From the NCBI RefSeq assembly GCF_013201825.1, contig NZ_CP053836.1, positions 1,922,001 through 1,986,000 on the forward strand: DNA of 64,000 bases, in the 5' to 3' direction. Shown piece after piece: positions 41,230-50,614 of this stretch. A program made the position numbers and the translations under genes. Positions within the stretch are counted from its first letter, which is position 1. Each line of letters starts with the position of its first letter. A model generated the notes under the pieces. That model saw only the letters and a program-made list of their open reading frames with translations, was not told where the DNA came from and did not search any database. The DNA comes from Halarcobacter ebronensis (lineage in GTDB: Bacteria; Campylobacterota; Campylobacteria; Campylobacterales; Arcobacteraceae).

Positions 41230-42114
41230 TTGAAGATTATAAATCGTTGGATATTTATTATATTAATTTTTACTGCTCTTCTTTTATCTTTTATCTTTTA
41301 TCAATTAACTTTAGTTAATAAAACTCACAATTTAATAAACAGACTTGAAAATGCTCTAACAACAACTAGGTATCTCTTTGAAGAGCAAAAAAGATATGCC
41401 CTATCTTTATCTATTTTGTTATCTGAAGACAAAGAGATTTTGGATAGTTTTGTTAAACATAATAGAGCAGAGAGCTTTGATATTGTAAATAGAAAAATTG
41501 TTCTTTTAAAAAAACTTCAAAATAGCCAAATAGATGTACAAATGCACAATAGTGATCTTACTACATATATTAGAAGTTGGAACTTCTCTATAAAAGATGT
41601 TCCTTTAGAGAGTTTTAGATATGGGATTGTAAAAGTTCACAAAGATAAAAAACCTAGTGTCTCTATAGAGCTTGGGAAAAGATTAAATATAAAAGCTATC
41701 TCTCCTTTGATTAAAGATGACAAAATGATTGGTTCATTGGAGGTTATTATTGGTTTTGACTATTTGGAAAATGAGCTTAAACAAAGAGGTTTAGATACTT
41801 TTATTCTGCTTCAAAACAGATATCTAAATATTGCAGATACTTTAACAAATAATATAAAAATAGGTAATTTTACTTTAGTTAATGACAAAAACAAAGAGAT
41901 TGCAGCTTTAAGTAAAATCGATATTTCAAAACTAAAAGATTATGGTTATTTTACAAGCGATGACAAAGCCTTTAGCTATTTTTCCATCTACTCTTTCAAC
42001 CGAGAAAAGCTTGCATATATTATTGTCTCTTTATCAAATAAAGATAATATATCAATATATAACTCCTATGAAAAAGATAGAACAATACGTGATAAAGGGG
42101 TGATAATAGAATGA
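41230..42114 (+). CDS. Membrane sensor protein with Cache-like periplasmic domain
   Basis: This 294-residue protein starts at TTG 41230. It has an N-terminal membrane helix (IFIILIFTALLLSFIFYQLT) and a large periplasmic region with Cache-type pattern (YIRSWNFSIKDVPLESFRYG, RLNIKAISPLIKDDKMIGSL EVIIGFDYL). No second helix or kinase domain is present. It ends overlapping the response-regulator start (ATGA). This is the ligand-sensing subunit of a split three-protein signalling system with the next two genes. Confidence 0.75.
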   Translation: MKIINRWIFIILIFTALLLSFIFYQLTLVNKTHNLINRLENALTTTRYLFEEQKRYALSLSILLSEDKEILDSFVKHNRAESFDIVNRKIVLLKKLQNSQIDVQMHNSDLTTYIRSWNFSIKDVPLESFRYGIVKVHKDKKPSVSIELGKRLNIKAISPLIKDDKMIGSLEVIIGFDYLENELKQRGLDTFILLQNRYLNIADTLTNNIKIGNFTLVNDKNKEIAALSKIDISKLKDYGYFTSDDKAFSYFSIYSFNREKLAYIIVSLSNKDNISIYNSYEKDRTIRDKGVIIE

Positions 42115-42776
42115 ATATACTTCTACTTGAAGATGATTTTGACTATAAAAATAGTATAAAAGAGTACTTGCAAACTTTAGGATATGCTATTGATGATTTT
42201 GAAAATGGCAATGATGCTTATGACGCAATTTATGAAAAAAACTACCATCTTCTTATTTTGGATATTAGAGTTCCTGGATTAAGTGGTTATGAAATAGTAA
42301 AAAATCTAAGAGCAGAAAACAACAATATTCCTGTTATCTTTATTACTTCTCTTACAGATATAAATAACCTTAGTATGGGATATGAACTAGGATGTAATGA
42401 TTATATAAAAAAGCCTTTTTCTCCCAAAGAACTAAAGTATAGAATTGAACAAGTTATAAAATCTTTCTATTTCACTTTAAGTGAAAATAGGATTAAACTA
42501 AATGATGATTTTTTCTATGATACCTCTTCTAGACAACTATATAAAAATGAAGAGATTATGAACCTTACTAAAAAAGAGCAAGAGATTATATTTTTACTAA
42601 TTAGCAATAAAAACTGCTTTGTAAGTATTGAGCAACTAAGATGTGATATCTGGAACGAAAAGTATATGAATGAAGCCGATATTAGAGTCTTTATAAAAAA
42701 TATAAGAGATAAAACCTCAAAAGAACTTATAGAAACAAAACGTGGATTAGGTTATAAAATTGCAAGAACTAATTAA
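42111..42776 (+). CDS. OmpR-type response regulator
   Basis: This 221-residue protein has a receiver domain with LLEDDFD, phospho-Asp in LLILDIRVPGLSG, FITSLTD and the conserved Lys in YIKKPFSPKELK. The C-terminal winged helix has the pattern LTKKEQEIIFLLISNKNCFV and RVFIKNIRDKTSKELIETKRG LGY (split here). It overlaps both neighbours, so sensor, regulator and kinase are translated as a unit. A likely target is tsdA, just downstream. Confidence 0.93.
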   Translation: MNILLLEDDFDYKNSIKEYLQTLGYAIDDFENGNDAYDAIYEKNYHLLILDIRVPGLSGYEIVKNLRAENNNIPVIFITSLTDINNLSMGYELGCNDYIKKPFSPKELKYRIEQVIKSFYFTLSENRIKLNDDFFYDTSSRQLYKNEEIMNLTKKEQEIIFLLISNKNCFVSIEQLRCDIWNEKYMNEADIRVFIKNIRDKTSKELIETKRGLGYKIARTN

Positions 42777-43890
42777 TAAAAACCATCTAATCAAAATATC
42801 TGTATGGTATTCACTTTTTATAATAATACTTATTTTTGTACCTTCATACTTCTATACAAAAAGCGAAATTCAAAACTATAAAATAAATCAAACAAATTTA
42901 GTTGAACAGTATGCTTTAAATATACAAAGGGCAATTTATGATTTTAATCGTTCTAAAAATGATATTTTTTTCTTTCCAAAATCATTTAATATAAACGCTT
43001 ATATATATGACTCTAAAGAGGAGTTAATCTATTCAACATCAAATATAAAATTAGAAAATAGAAATATAATCAGCAAAAAGTATCTGCTTAATGAAAATAG
43101 ACTTGATGCAAAAAAACTTATAGTGGAGAAGAGTTTCAATTTGAATGAAGTTTATCTTAAAATCTCAATACTAATAATAAGTGTTGGTCTTTTTATCTTT
43201 ATTAGTGCCTATTTAATACTTAAACAAACCATTACTCCATATAAAAAAGCAAATAACTATTTGGATAGATTTTTTAATGATGCAATGCATGAACTAAAAA
43301 CACCTTTGGGGATTCTACAACTAAATCTTGAACTACTTGAAGAGAAAAACAGTGACTTAATTGAAGTAAAAAGATCTTTAAATGCTGTAAAAAATCTGCA
43401 ACTAACCTATGAAGATATTGAATATTTGATGAAACAAAAAAGAGTCTCTTATACAAAAGAAAATATTGATTTCACCCTATTTTTAAGACATAGGGTTGAG
43501 ATATTTAAAAGTCTTGCCCAAGCAAAAAGTATAAAACTAAATGAAAACATAAAAGAGAATATAAAAATATCAATAAATAGAATTGAGCTTCAAAGGGTAA
43601 TTGATAATACAATATCAAATGCAATCAAATACTCAAATGAGTCTTCTAAAATCAATATTACTCTTAAAAAAGACAGTGATTATAAAGCTGTTTTATCAAT
43701 TGAAGATTTTGGAAAAGGGATAAAAGACAAAAATAAAATCTTTGAAAGATATCATAGGGAAGAGGAGATAAAAGGTGGTTTTGGAATTGGGCTTAATATA
43801 GTTAAACATATTTGTAAAAAAAACAGTATCAAAATTGAAGTAATTTCACAACTAGATGTCGGATCAACCTTCACTTATTATTTTTCTTAA
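42760..43890 (+). CDS. Sensor histidine kinase with short periplasmic loop
   Basis: This 376-residue protein starts at TTG 42760, inside the regulator gene, behind GGATTAGG. It has two membrane helices (about 12-30 and 130-150), a small periplasmic loop, and a HisKA box with the His in DAMHELKTPLGILQLNLELL. The N box is ELQRVIDNTISNAIKYSNES, and the ATP lid has GKGI and GFGIGLNIVKHI. The kinase probably takes its signal from the separate Cache-domain protein. Confidence 0.92.
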   Translation: MQELINKNHLIKISVWYSLFIIILIFVPSYFYTKSEIQNYKINQTNLVEQYALNIQRAIYDFNRSKNDIFFFPKSFNINAYIYDSKEELIYSTSNIKLENRNIISKKYLLNENRLDAKKLIVEKSFNLNEVYLKISILIISVGLFIFISAYLILKQTITPYKKANNYLDRFFNDAMHELKTPLGILQLNLELLEEKNSDLIEVKRSLNAVKNLQLTYEDIEYLMKQKRVSYTKENIDFTLFLRHRVEIFKSLAQAKSIKLNENIKENIKISINRIELQRVIDNTISNAIKYSNESSKINITLKKDSDYKAVLSIEDFGKGIKDKNKIFERYHREEEIKGGFGIGLNIVKHICKKNSIKIEVISQLDVGSTFTYYFS

Positions 43891-43972
43891 TTTAATCTTA
43901 AAAACCATATCTAAAAACCAACTTTTAATTTATATTTAATTGTTACAATATAAAAAATTAAAAGGAGAAGAT

Positions 43973-44905
43973 ATGAAAGCTTTAATTTCGATGCTAATTT
44001 TAGCTTCTTTTGCCTGTATGTTACAAGCAAATCAAGCACCAAAAGAGTATCCAACTGGTGAAGTGGGAAGACTTGTTAAACTAGGTGAAGATATAGTTGC
44101 TAATACTGACACACATCCATTAACAAAAGATTTTGTAGGTAACAAACTTCAATGTAAAAGCTGTCACTTAAAAGGTGCAGATGGAAAAGTTGGAACAGGA
44201 GAAGGTGTTTCTAGTTGGGTAGGAACTGCTGCAACATTTCCAGCATGGTCAAAAAGAGAAAAAACTGTTCAAACACTGCAAGATAGATCAAATAACTGTT
44301 TCATGAGAAGTATGAATGGTAAAAGACTTATTATTGATAGTGAAGCAAGTATAGCTATAGCTGCGTATATTACTTGGTTATCTGAAGGTACTACAATAAA
44401 AATGAATGAGAAAGGACCTTGGAGTGAACACAATACTAAACTCTATCCAAAAAATGTAAAAAAATTTAATGCTATTCAGAAAAAAGCAACACACCAAAAT
44501 TATCTTGCTGGTCAAGAAATTTATGCACAAAAATGTGCTACTTGTCATGGTACAACTGGTGCAGGTATTCCTGGAGCATTCCCTCCTCTATGGGGTAAAG
44601 ACGCAAATGGAAAATGGCTAAGTTATAATACTGGAGCAGGAATGAGCAAACTTGACAAGGCTGCTGCTTGGGTACAATCAAATATGCCTTTAGGTCAAGG
44701 TAATAGCTTAACTGATCAAGAGACTGCTGATGTTGTTTTATATATGAATGCACAAGAGAGAGCTCCTTTTGATTTAAAAGAGCACTTACTTCCAAAAGAA
44801 GAAGCTGGAGTATATAACTCAAAAGTATTTGAAGAGAAACATACAGTTGAAAGTAATTTCAAAATCCTAGGACTTGATTTAAAACAAATTAAAAATGGTA
44901 AATAG
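43973..44905 (+). CDS. tsdA: Dihaem thiosulfate dehydrogenase (TsdA family)
   Basis: This 310-residue protein starts at ATG 43973 behind AAAGGAG (an upstream frame to 43940 has no such site). It has a signal peptide (SMLILASFACMLQA) and two haem c motifs, CKSCH (61-65) and CATCH (188-192). It also has the TsdA-type segment NNCFMRSMNGKRLI, whose Cys109 would be the unusual axial ligand of haem 1. TsdA oxidises thiosulfate to tetrathionate or runs the reverse reaction in the periplasm. It follows the three-gene sensor system and ends in a strong terminator. Confidence 0.85.
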   Translation: MKALISMLILASFACMLQANQAPKEYPTGEVGRLVKLGEDIVANTDTHPLTKDFVGNKLQCKSCHLKGADGKVGTGEGVSSWVGTAATFPAWSKREKTVQTLQDRSNNCFMRSMNGKRLIIDSEASIAIAAYITWLSEGTTIKMNEKGPWSEHNTKLYPKNVKKFNAIQKKATHQNYLAGQEIYAQKCATCHGTTGAGIPGAFPPLWGKDANGKWLSYNTGAGMSKLDKAAAWVQSNMPLGQGNSLTDQETADVVLYMNAQERAPFDLKEHLLPKEEAGVYNSKVFEEKHTVESNFKILGLDLKQIKNGK

Positions 44906-44924
44906 TAAGCTTAGGCTTACTATT
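44901..44924 (+). terminator. Terminator of tsdA
   Basis: AATAGTAAGC (44901-44910), loop TTAG, GCTTACTATT (44915-44924), followed by TTATTTC. It is a perfect 10 bp stem. Confidence 0.88.
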
Positions 44925-45025
44925 TTATTTCAAAAGTACTACAACAAAATCAAATTAAGCACTATTTTATAAATTGTCATTATAATTTTTTGAAAATTAA
45001 TCTTATTTTGAAGAATACTAAACTT

Positions 45026-46000
45026 ATGAAAAAAATCAGCTATGATGAATTAATAGAAATCAAAAATGAAATTGCTCATCCTTTTTCAAGAAAAATATCT
45101 ATTGCTAATGTAAAAAAACAATTTGGCAAAGGAACACTGGTAAAATATGACTTTGGAAATGGTCTTGCTATATATGTTCGGCAATTTGTATTAAACCAAG
45201 ACATAATTCTAAGTGAAGAGAGCTTTATTCCAGGAGCTTGCTTTATTTTTAACTTAGGGGAAGAACTTGAATTTTCATACAAAGATAAAAAAAAACACCT
45301 TTTAAATAAAAACCATTTTTTCATTGAATTAGCATCTAATGAATTTTATTGTGAAACTCCACTAAAAATGGGAAAGCAATATATAAGTTACTTCATAGGA
45401 ATAAAAAATGATTTATTCTTAAAACTTAGTAATTCTATTTCAGACATAGAAATACACATGAAAAAAGCATTTGACAATAGTTATTACATCTTAAAAGAGT
45501 TAAAAAATGATACTGTTCAAATTGAACTACTAGAAAATTATAAAAATAAAAACCATTTTGAAGATACTTTAAAAAGTATTTACCTTGAATCAAAAACTAT
45601 GGATTTACTTCATTATTCAATCCAAAAAACTGCAAAAATATTAAATAATTCCAATAAAGTTAATTATGATGAAAACAGAATAAGCTCTCTTGAAAGAGCA
45701 AAAGAGATTATTTTTAATGAATACAATAAAAACTTATCAATAAAAGAGATTTCATACCGATCTGCAATAAATCAATGTTATTTGAAAAAAGATTTTAAAG
45801 AGTACTTTGGGCTCACTGTTTATGCAATGATTCAAAAAAGAAGACTTGAAGTATCAAAACAGCTATTACAAAATGATTTAGAAGTTAAAGAAGTAGCTCT
45901 AAAAGTTGGATATAAACACTCAGGAAATTTCATTAAAATATTTCAAAAACACTTTGGAATTTCCCCAAGTAAATATAAAAAAACGACATTCGTTAAATAA
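45026..46000 (+). CDS. AraC-family regulator, siderophore-receptor-linked
   Basis: This protein of about 324 residues has an N-terminal sensing region and a C-terminal pair of AraC helix-turn-helices (LSIKEISYRSAINQCYLKKD FKEYFGLTVYAMIQKRRLEV; ALKVGYKHSGNFIKIFQKHF GISPSKYKK, each shown as consecutive parts). The start is uncertain: ATG 45026 is chosen, but TTG 44990 also works in frame. It lies just upstream of a TonB-dependent receptor and resembles PchR/YbtA-type regulators, which activate receptor genes when the ferric siderophore is present. Confidence 0.85.
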   Translation: MKKISYDELIEIKNEIAHPFSRKISIANVKKQFGKGTLVKYDFGNGLAIYVRQFVLNQDIILSEESFIPGACFIFNLGEELEFSYKDKKKHLLNKNHFFIELASNEFYCETPLKMGKQYISYFIGIKNDLFLKLSNSISDIEIHMKKAFDNSYYILKELKNDTVQIELLENYKNKNHFEDTLKSIYLESKTMDLLHYSIQKTAKILNNSNKVNYDENRISSLERAKEIIFNEYNKNLSIKEISYRSAINQCYLKKDFKEYFGLTVYAMIQKRRLEVSKQLLQNDLEVKEVALKVGYKHSGNFIKIFQKHFGISPSKYKKTTFVK

Positions 46001-46041
46001 ATTTCTTATTGAATATATTTAATTTCTTATTGTGATATTTT

Positions 46042-46060
46042 ATTATTGATAATCACTATT
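46042..46060. promoter_or_regulatory. Fur box upstream of the TonB receptor
   Basis: ATTATTGATAATCACTATT matches the classical 19 bp Fur site at about 14 positions, including the full GATAATCA core. A second overlapping TATTATAATTGATA follows. It ends 40 nt before the receptor ATG, so iron repression of the receptor is likely. Confidence 0.7.
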
Positions 46061-46100
46061 ATAATTGATACCATTCTAGACTTTATAAAAAAGGGTATGA

Positions 46101-48185
46101 ATGAGAAACAAATCATTACAAAAAACTATTTCATTTGCTGTTTCATCGCTACTAATTACAAGCTTAAATTTATTTGCAAATGAAAAAGAAAATAAATCTA
46201 AAAAAATCGATTCTGTGACAATTATTGCTAAAGAATCATCAAACTATCTTAATAAAGATAAAACATCAATCAATAGATCAAATATTGAGTTGGAAGATAT
46301 GTCAAAATCTATTCAATTATTTAATCAAGAATATATTGAAGATGCACAATCACAAAATATTGAAGATATTATAAAAATGTCTTCAAATACTGTTTATACA
46401 GGTGATACAGATGGTAAATCAACAAATATTTCAATGAGAGGATTCTCAGGAGTTCCAATATTAATTGATGGTTTAAAAATAACAAATAAAACTGCACACC
46501 CAGAAGTTTTCAATTTTGAAACAGTTGAGATACAAAAAGGACCAGACTCTCTTCAATATGGAACATCAAGTCCAGGTGGAATTGTAAACCTTGTAACAAA
46601 AAAACCAATTAAAGATTTTGCAGGAAAAATTGAACTAGAAGTATCAGATAATCCATCTATTACTCCTAAACTAGATGTGGGAGGAAGTTTAAATGAAGAT
46701 AAATCACTATATTTTAGATTACTTTCAACTTTAGAACATAATGAAGGTTGGACAAATAGCAATACAGATACAAATAAAGCATTTATTGCTCCAAGCTTAT
46801 CTTATGATATAAATGATAACAATACCATAACTTTTGTTAGTGAATATTCAAATGAAAAAGGGCCGACTACCTTTGGTACAAATGTGAACAGTAAAGGTGA
46901 CCTTGTAGCTCCAATTGAAAACTTGGCATCCCATCCAGATGAAGAGTTTGAAAAAACTCAAAAAATGATTGGCTTTGATGTGGATAGTATCTATTCATCT
47001 TGGAACTCAAATTTTAAATATAGATATATTAAGCATATAAGAGATTATGGAAATGTTTATTTACCTCTATTATACAATGAATCTACAAATAGTGTGACAA
47101 GATTCCCAGCCCAACAAAGACAAGAATTTTCTGAAAATCTATTGCAATACACTCTAAACAAAGAGTTCTCTTTATTTAAATTTAAAAACAATTTAAGTGT
47201 AGGAACAGATTACAATAAGGCATATTCTCAAACAACCTCAAGAGTTGTAATGGATCCATTTGTAATAGATTTAGCAAACCCAGATTATGAAGATAGAATA
47301 GTAAGTGTAGATGAATACAGTACAATCAGAGATATGTCTGGGGATAAAACTTATGTAGAAACTTGGGGCTCTTTTATTCAAGATAATATTAATATATCTG
47401 AAAATTTAATAATGAATGTAGGATTAAGATATAGCGAATCAAAACCTCAGGATGGATTAAAAAGTAATGCATTAACTCCTTCATTTGGTTTGGTTTACAA
47501 AATAAACCCAACAACATCGATTTATGCAAGCTATTCCGAATCATTCTCACCAAATAGTGTGACGGATAAAGATGGAAAAATCCTTGATCCAGAAGAGGGA
47601 ATTGGTTATGAAATGGGAATAAAAAAGAAGCTATATAACGACAATATGTTATTAACCGCTGCAATTTTTAAAATTGAAAAAGAGAATATTGCTTTATCAG
47701 ATGATACTACAATAAATACAACTGACTATGTGGCTAGCGGAGAGCAATCAAGTAGAGGCATAGAGTTAGACTTAACAGGAAATATTACAGATAACTTATC
47801 AATTGTAGCTTCATATGGATATACAAGTACAGAGAATAAACAAGAAAACAATCTTCAATTAAGGAATATTCCTAAACATACAGCTAATATATTTACAACA
47901 TATAACCTTAGCTCATTTAATTTACCAAACTATTACATTGGTGGAGGAGCAAGATATATTGGAACGAGATACGGAGATGATGCAAATACAATAAAATTTG
48001 ATTCTGAAATTATTTATAATGCTACAATTGGATATAAAAAAGGAAATTGGCAAGCTTCTTTAAGTATTCAAAATTTAACAGATGAAGAATATGTAGATGG
48101 TTCAGCTTCAGGTACTACAAGTGATACAAGAGTTTATGTAGGAACACCAAGAACTATTTTGGCAAAAGTTAGTTACCGATTTTAA
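46101..48185 (+). CDS. TonB-dependent siderophore receptor
   Basis: This 694-residue protein has a signal peptide (TISFAVSSLLITSLNLFA). A plug domain follows (SVTIIAKESSNYLNKDK, NIEDIIKMSSNTVYTGDTDG KSTNISMRGFSG, VEIQKGPDSLQYGTSSPGGI), then a beta-barrel ending in the outer-membrane signature RTILAKVSYRF with terminal Phe. It is of the ferric siderophore type (FhuA/FpvA-like TIGR01783 pattern). The ligand cannot be told. It is controlled by a Fur box and the adjacent AraC regulator. TonB/ExbBD are not in the window. Confidence 0.92.
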   Translation: MRNKSLQKTISFAVSSLLITSLNLFANEKENKSKKIDSVTIIAKESSNYLNKDKTSINRSNIELEDMSKSIQLFNQEYIEDAQSQNIEDIIKMSSNTVYTGDTDGKSTNISMRGFSGVPILIDGLKITNKTAHPEVFNFETVEIQKGPDSLQYGTSSPGGIVNLVTKKPIKDFAGKIELEVSDNPSITPKLDVGGSLNEDKSLYFRLLSTLEHNEGWTNSNTDTNKAFIAPSLSYDINDNNTITFVSEYSNEKGPTTFGTNVNSKGDLVAPIENLASHPDEEFEKTQKMIGFDVDSIYSSWNSNFKYRYIKHIRDYGNVYLPLLYNESTNSVTRFPAQQRQEFSENLLQYTLNKEFSLFKFKNNLSVGTDYNKAYSQTTSRVVMDPFVIDLANPDYEDRIVSVDEYSTIRDMSGDKTYVETWGSFIQDNINISENLIMNVGLRYSESKPQDGLKSNALTPSFGLVYKINPTTSIYASYSESFSPNSVTDKDGKILDPEEGIGYEMGIKKKLYNDNMLLTAAIFKIEKENIALSDDTTINTTDYVASGEQSSRGIELDLTGNITDNLSIVASYGYTSTENKQENNLQLRNIPKHTANIFTTYNLSSFNLPNYYIGGGARYIGTRYGDDANTIKFDSEIIYNATIGYKKGNWQASLSIQNLTDEEYVDGSASGTTSDTRVYVGTPRTILAKVSYRF

Positions 48186-48187
48186 TA

Positions 48188-48854
48188 CTATCTCAAAGAA
48201 ATTTCTTTGAGATACTTATTATTGACAAAAATTTCAACTCTCTCTTTACCTTTTCCAATATTTTTACGTTTTAAACTTATTTTTCCTATTTCAGAAGTTC
48301 TTTTTAAATGTGTACCTCCACAAGGTACTTCCGCAAAGCCATCTATTTTCCAAAATCTTTTTCCTTTACTTTTATCTGAAAAATCACTTTGTATTGGTAA
48401 ATCTTTATCTATTAACTCTTGTGCCCTATTTTGAATATTTACTAATAACGATGAAATATTTTCTTCCCATTCAAAATCAATACGGCTTTTATCTTCAGAG
48501 ATGTGCTCCAATTTTCTGAATGTTTTCATACTCTTTATAAAACAGTTCTAAAACCAGTTCTGCCGCAAAATGCAACTTCATAAGTTGATATCTTCGTTTC
48601 CAATCTATACTTGTATGAACCTTATCCCCTACTTTAAAATTTGGTTTACAAGCAAGGGTATAAATTATAGTATCATCCTTTTTTTCAGCTTTAATAACAG
48701 GTATATTGTTTATAGTTCCAGCATCACTCTCTTGACCACCTGATTGTGCATAAAAAATTGTTTGTGCCAATTCTACTTTATCATCTTGTATAGTCAATAC
48801 TATAGAATCCAATTCTGTTTTATAAGGCTCTATCCAAAATATCTTTTCACTCAT
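48188..48854 (-). pseudogene. Alanyl-tRNA editing protein (AlaX-like), split by a frameshift
   Basis: Two overlapping frames make up one family member. The 5' part (48854-48495) has QTIFYAQSGGQESDAGTINN, KVGDKVHTSIDWKRRYQLMK and LHFAAELVLELFY, and ends KIGAHL. The 3' part (from about 48529) continues HISEDKSRIDFEWEENISSL and has the zinc-ligand motif PCGGTH. Loss of two bases in the GCACAT..CTCTGAA region near 48500 would explain the break (GAH|ISEDKS). AlaX hydrolyses mischarged Ser- or Gly-tRNA(Ala). The usual HxxxH is HFAAE here. It may be a real pseudogene or an assembly error. Confidence 0.8.
48189..48214. terminator. Bidirectional terminator
   Basis: This is a perfect 26 bp palindrome with half-site TATCTCAAAGAAA (48189-48201) and its complement (48202-48214), between the receptor stop and the end of the AlaX-like gene. 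Confidence 0.82.
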
Positions 48855-48880
48855 TATCTTCCCTATTAAATATTTTTTGT

Positions 48881-49435
48881 TTATAAGTCCAGGAATTTAC
48901 CTATCTTTCTAAAATAACTCTCAATATTTTCAAAAGAGTGATTACCACCCTCTTCTATTATTAATCCACTTTGACTCAATTTTTTAGCTGCTTCACTGTA
49001 ATCTAAAACTTCATCATCAGTTTGTAAAAGAGTCATAAAGTTTTCTTGATTTTTTATCTCTTTTACTTCAAAAGATTTTAGACTCTTTAGATGTTCTTGT
49101 GTTATTTCAAAAGTTGTTCCATCATAATAGTTTATTGCCATACCCACTTTGTCTAATGTTTTATAAGCATAAACAGCTGGGTTAATTAATACAGCTTTCA
49201 AATCATATTTATTTGCTAAATAGATTGAATAGTATCCACCTAATGAAGAACCAACAAGTCCAACGCTCTCCCCTTTTGATAGTAAAAGTTCTATTATCTG
49301 CTCTAAAGTATCAATAGCAAGAACAGGTACATAAGATAGTGATGGAGTAATTACTTCATCCTCAAAATAGTCTCTAAAAAGAGTAGCTTTACCACCAAAA
49401 CCACTACTTCCAAATCCATGAATATATAAAATCAT
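48881..49435 (-). CDS. YqiA/YcfP-type alpha/beta-hydrolase
   Basis: This 184-residue protein is short for an alpha/beta-hydrolase and matches the YqiA/YcfP (UPF0227) group: LYIHGFGSSGFGGKATLFRD at the start and the nucleophile elbow GLVGSSLGGYYSIYLANKY. The Asp is in LQTDDEVLDY and the His in GGNHSFE. It is probably an esterase of small acyl substrates. It overlaps the RNase H gene by 4 nt, indicating one operon. Confidence 0.85.
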   Translation of the reverse strand: MILYIHGFGSSGFGGKATLFRDYFEDEVITPSLSYVPVLAIDTLEQIIELLLSKGESVGLVGSSLGGYYSIYLANKYDLKAVLINPAVYAYKTLDKVGMAINYYDGTTFEITQEHLKSLKSFEVKEIKNQENFMTLLQTDDEVLDYSEAAKKLSQSGLIIEEGGNHSFENIESYFRKIGKFLDL

Positions 49436-49908
49436 TTTTCCTCTTTTTCATTAAATTCTCTTAAGGCTTGTCTTGAAGCCTTATCTACTAAATTAAACAA
49501 GTTATCAATACTATCTTTTAAACTACTTTTTTTGTGTCCCTTTATTTTAATAAATGAGAGTTCTAATCTATCATTTTGTCTATAAAAATCTTTATAAAGT
49601 TCACTATTCTTTAACTCTTTTTTACTACTTGTTAAAAAACTATTTTTTTCTAACTTTTCTCTTCTATCCAAAAGAGTTAGAATATTTTGGCAATCTGTAT
49701 AGACTTTAACACATTGTCCATCTTCTTGCTCTTTTAAAGCCCAAAGAAGAACTTCTAATTCTAACTTTGTAGAAGAGGTTTCTTTAAACATTTTTATATT
49801 TATATTTTGATTTTGTGTATCTTTGTTATAAATAAAAAAGGCTCCAAACCCTATATTTGTTTTAGGATCAACACTTCCATCACAAAAAAGTTCTATATTT
49901 TTATTCAA
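49432..49908 (-). CDS. RNase H-fold nuclease (RNase HI-like)
   Basis: This 158-residue protein has the RNase H acidic set: FCDGSVDPKTNIGFGAFF (first Asp), SSTKLELEVLLWALK (Glu), VYTDCQNIL (second Asp) and NLFNLVDKASRQAL (last Asp). The basic handle region of E. coli RNase HI is not obvious. It probably removes RNA from RNA-DNA hybrids. It is directly coupled to the esterase gene and abuts the LysE gene. Confidence 0.8.
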   Translation of the reverse strand: MNKNIELFCDGSVDPKTNIGFGAFFIYNKDTQNQNINIKMFKETSSTKLELEVLLWALKEQEDGQCVKVYTDCQNILTLLDRREKLEKNSFLTSSKKELKNSELYKDFYRQNDRLELSFIKIKGHKKSSLKDSIDNLFNLVDKASRQALREFNEKEEK

Positions 49909-50544
49909 CTATTTCTCTTCAAATATTAATTTTAGTCCTACAACAGAAAATGTAGTTCCAACAATACTATCAATATATCTTTTAAAACTAAAATATCTAT
50001 TTACAACTTTTTCATTTGAAAACATAAAAGAGTATCCAATAAAAACAAATATTCCAATTGGCAAACAAGCTATAACAGGAACATATAATGAACCTGTATT
50101 TAAACTCTCATTTGGCAGGGCAACAGCTATTATTGCAATCCATACTGCAATTGCTTTTGGATTTAATAGATGCATTACAACACCAAATAAAAAATATTTT
50201 GGATATGAAACTCTTTTTTTAGAGATATCTACACTTTTTCTTTTTTGTTTATTAAATGCCATTTTAAAAGAGTTAAAAGCTAAATAGAGAAAATACAAAC
50301 CTCCTAAAAGCTTTAAAATATACAAAAGGTCTGAATATTTATTTAATAGTGGTTGCAGTCCTGAAGCAGCTAAAATTCCCCAAAAAAACGACCCACAAGT
50401 AATTCCTAAAGCAAAAACAATACCAGCTTTTCTTCCTGCATATATTGAAGTGTGTGCAATTGCCAAATTACTTGGTCCTGGACTAGCAACTCCTAAAAGA
50501 TATATTAATAAAGCTATAAAAAAGTTTAATGTAAATATCTCCAT
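49909..50544 (-). CDS. LysE-family exporter
   Basis: This 211-residue protein has six membrane helices and the LysE/RhtB pattern (YLLGVASPGPSNLAIAHTSI YAGRKAGIVFALGITCGSFF W, LKLLGGLYFLYLAFNSFK, VVMHLLNPKAIAVW, each separated here). Such proteins export amino acids or similar small metabolites. The substrate is not predictable. It is the first gene of a leftward group with RNase H and the esterase. Confidence 0.88.
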   Translation of the reverse strand: MEIFTLNFFIALLIYLLGVASPGPSNLAIAHTSIYAGRKAGIVFALGITCGSFFWGILAASGLQPLLNKYSDLLYILKLLGGLYFLYLAFNSFKMAFNKQKRKSVDISKKRVSYPKYFLFGVVMHLLNPKAIAVWIAIIAVALPNESLNTGSLYVPVIACLPIGIFVFIGYSFMFSNEKVVNRYFSFKRYIDSIVGTTFSVVGLKLIFEEK

Positions 50545-50614
50545 TTAAAATCTCCAATGTTTTTTATATTATACTAAAGTATTAAACAAAGTAAAAATAG
50601 GTTTTGTATAAATG

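Noticed and set aside
48188-48854. Two independent small genes in place of one AlaX-like gene
   Set aside because: The two frames overlap, and their products are consecutive parts of one family. The second frame's apparent start has no ribosome site.
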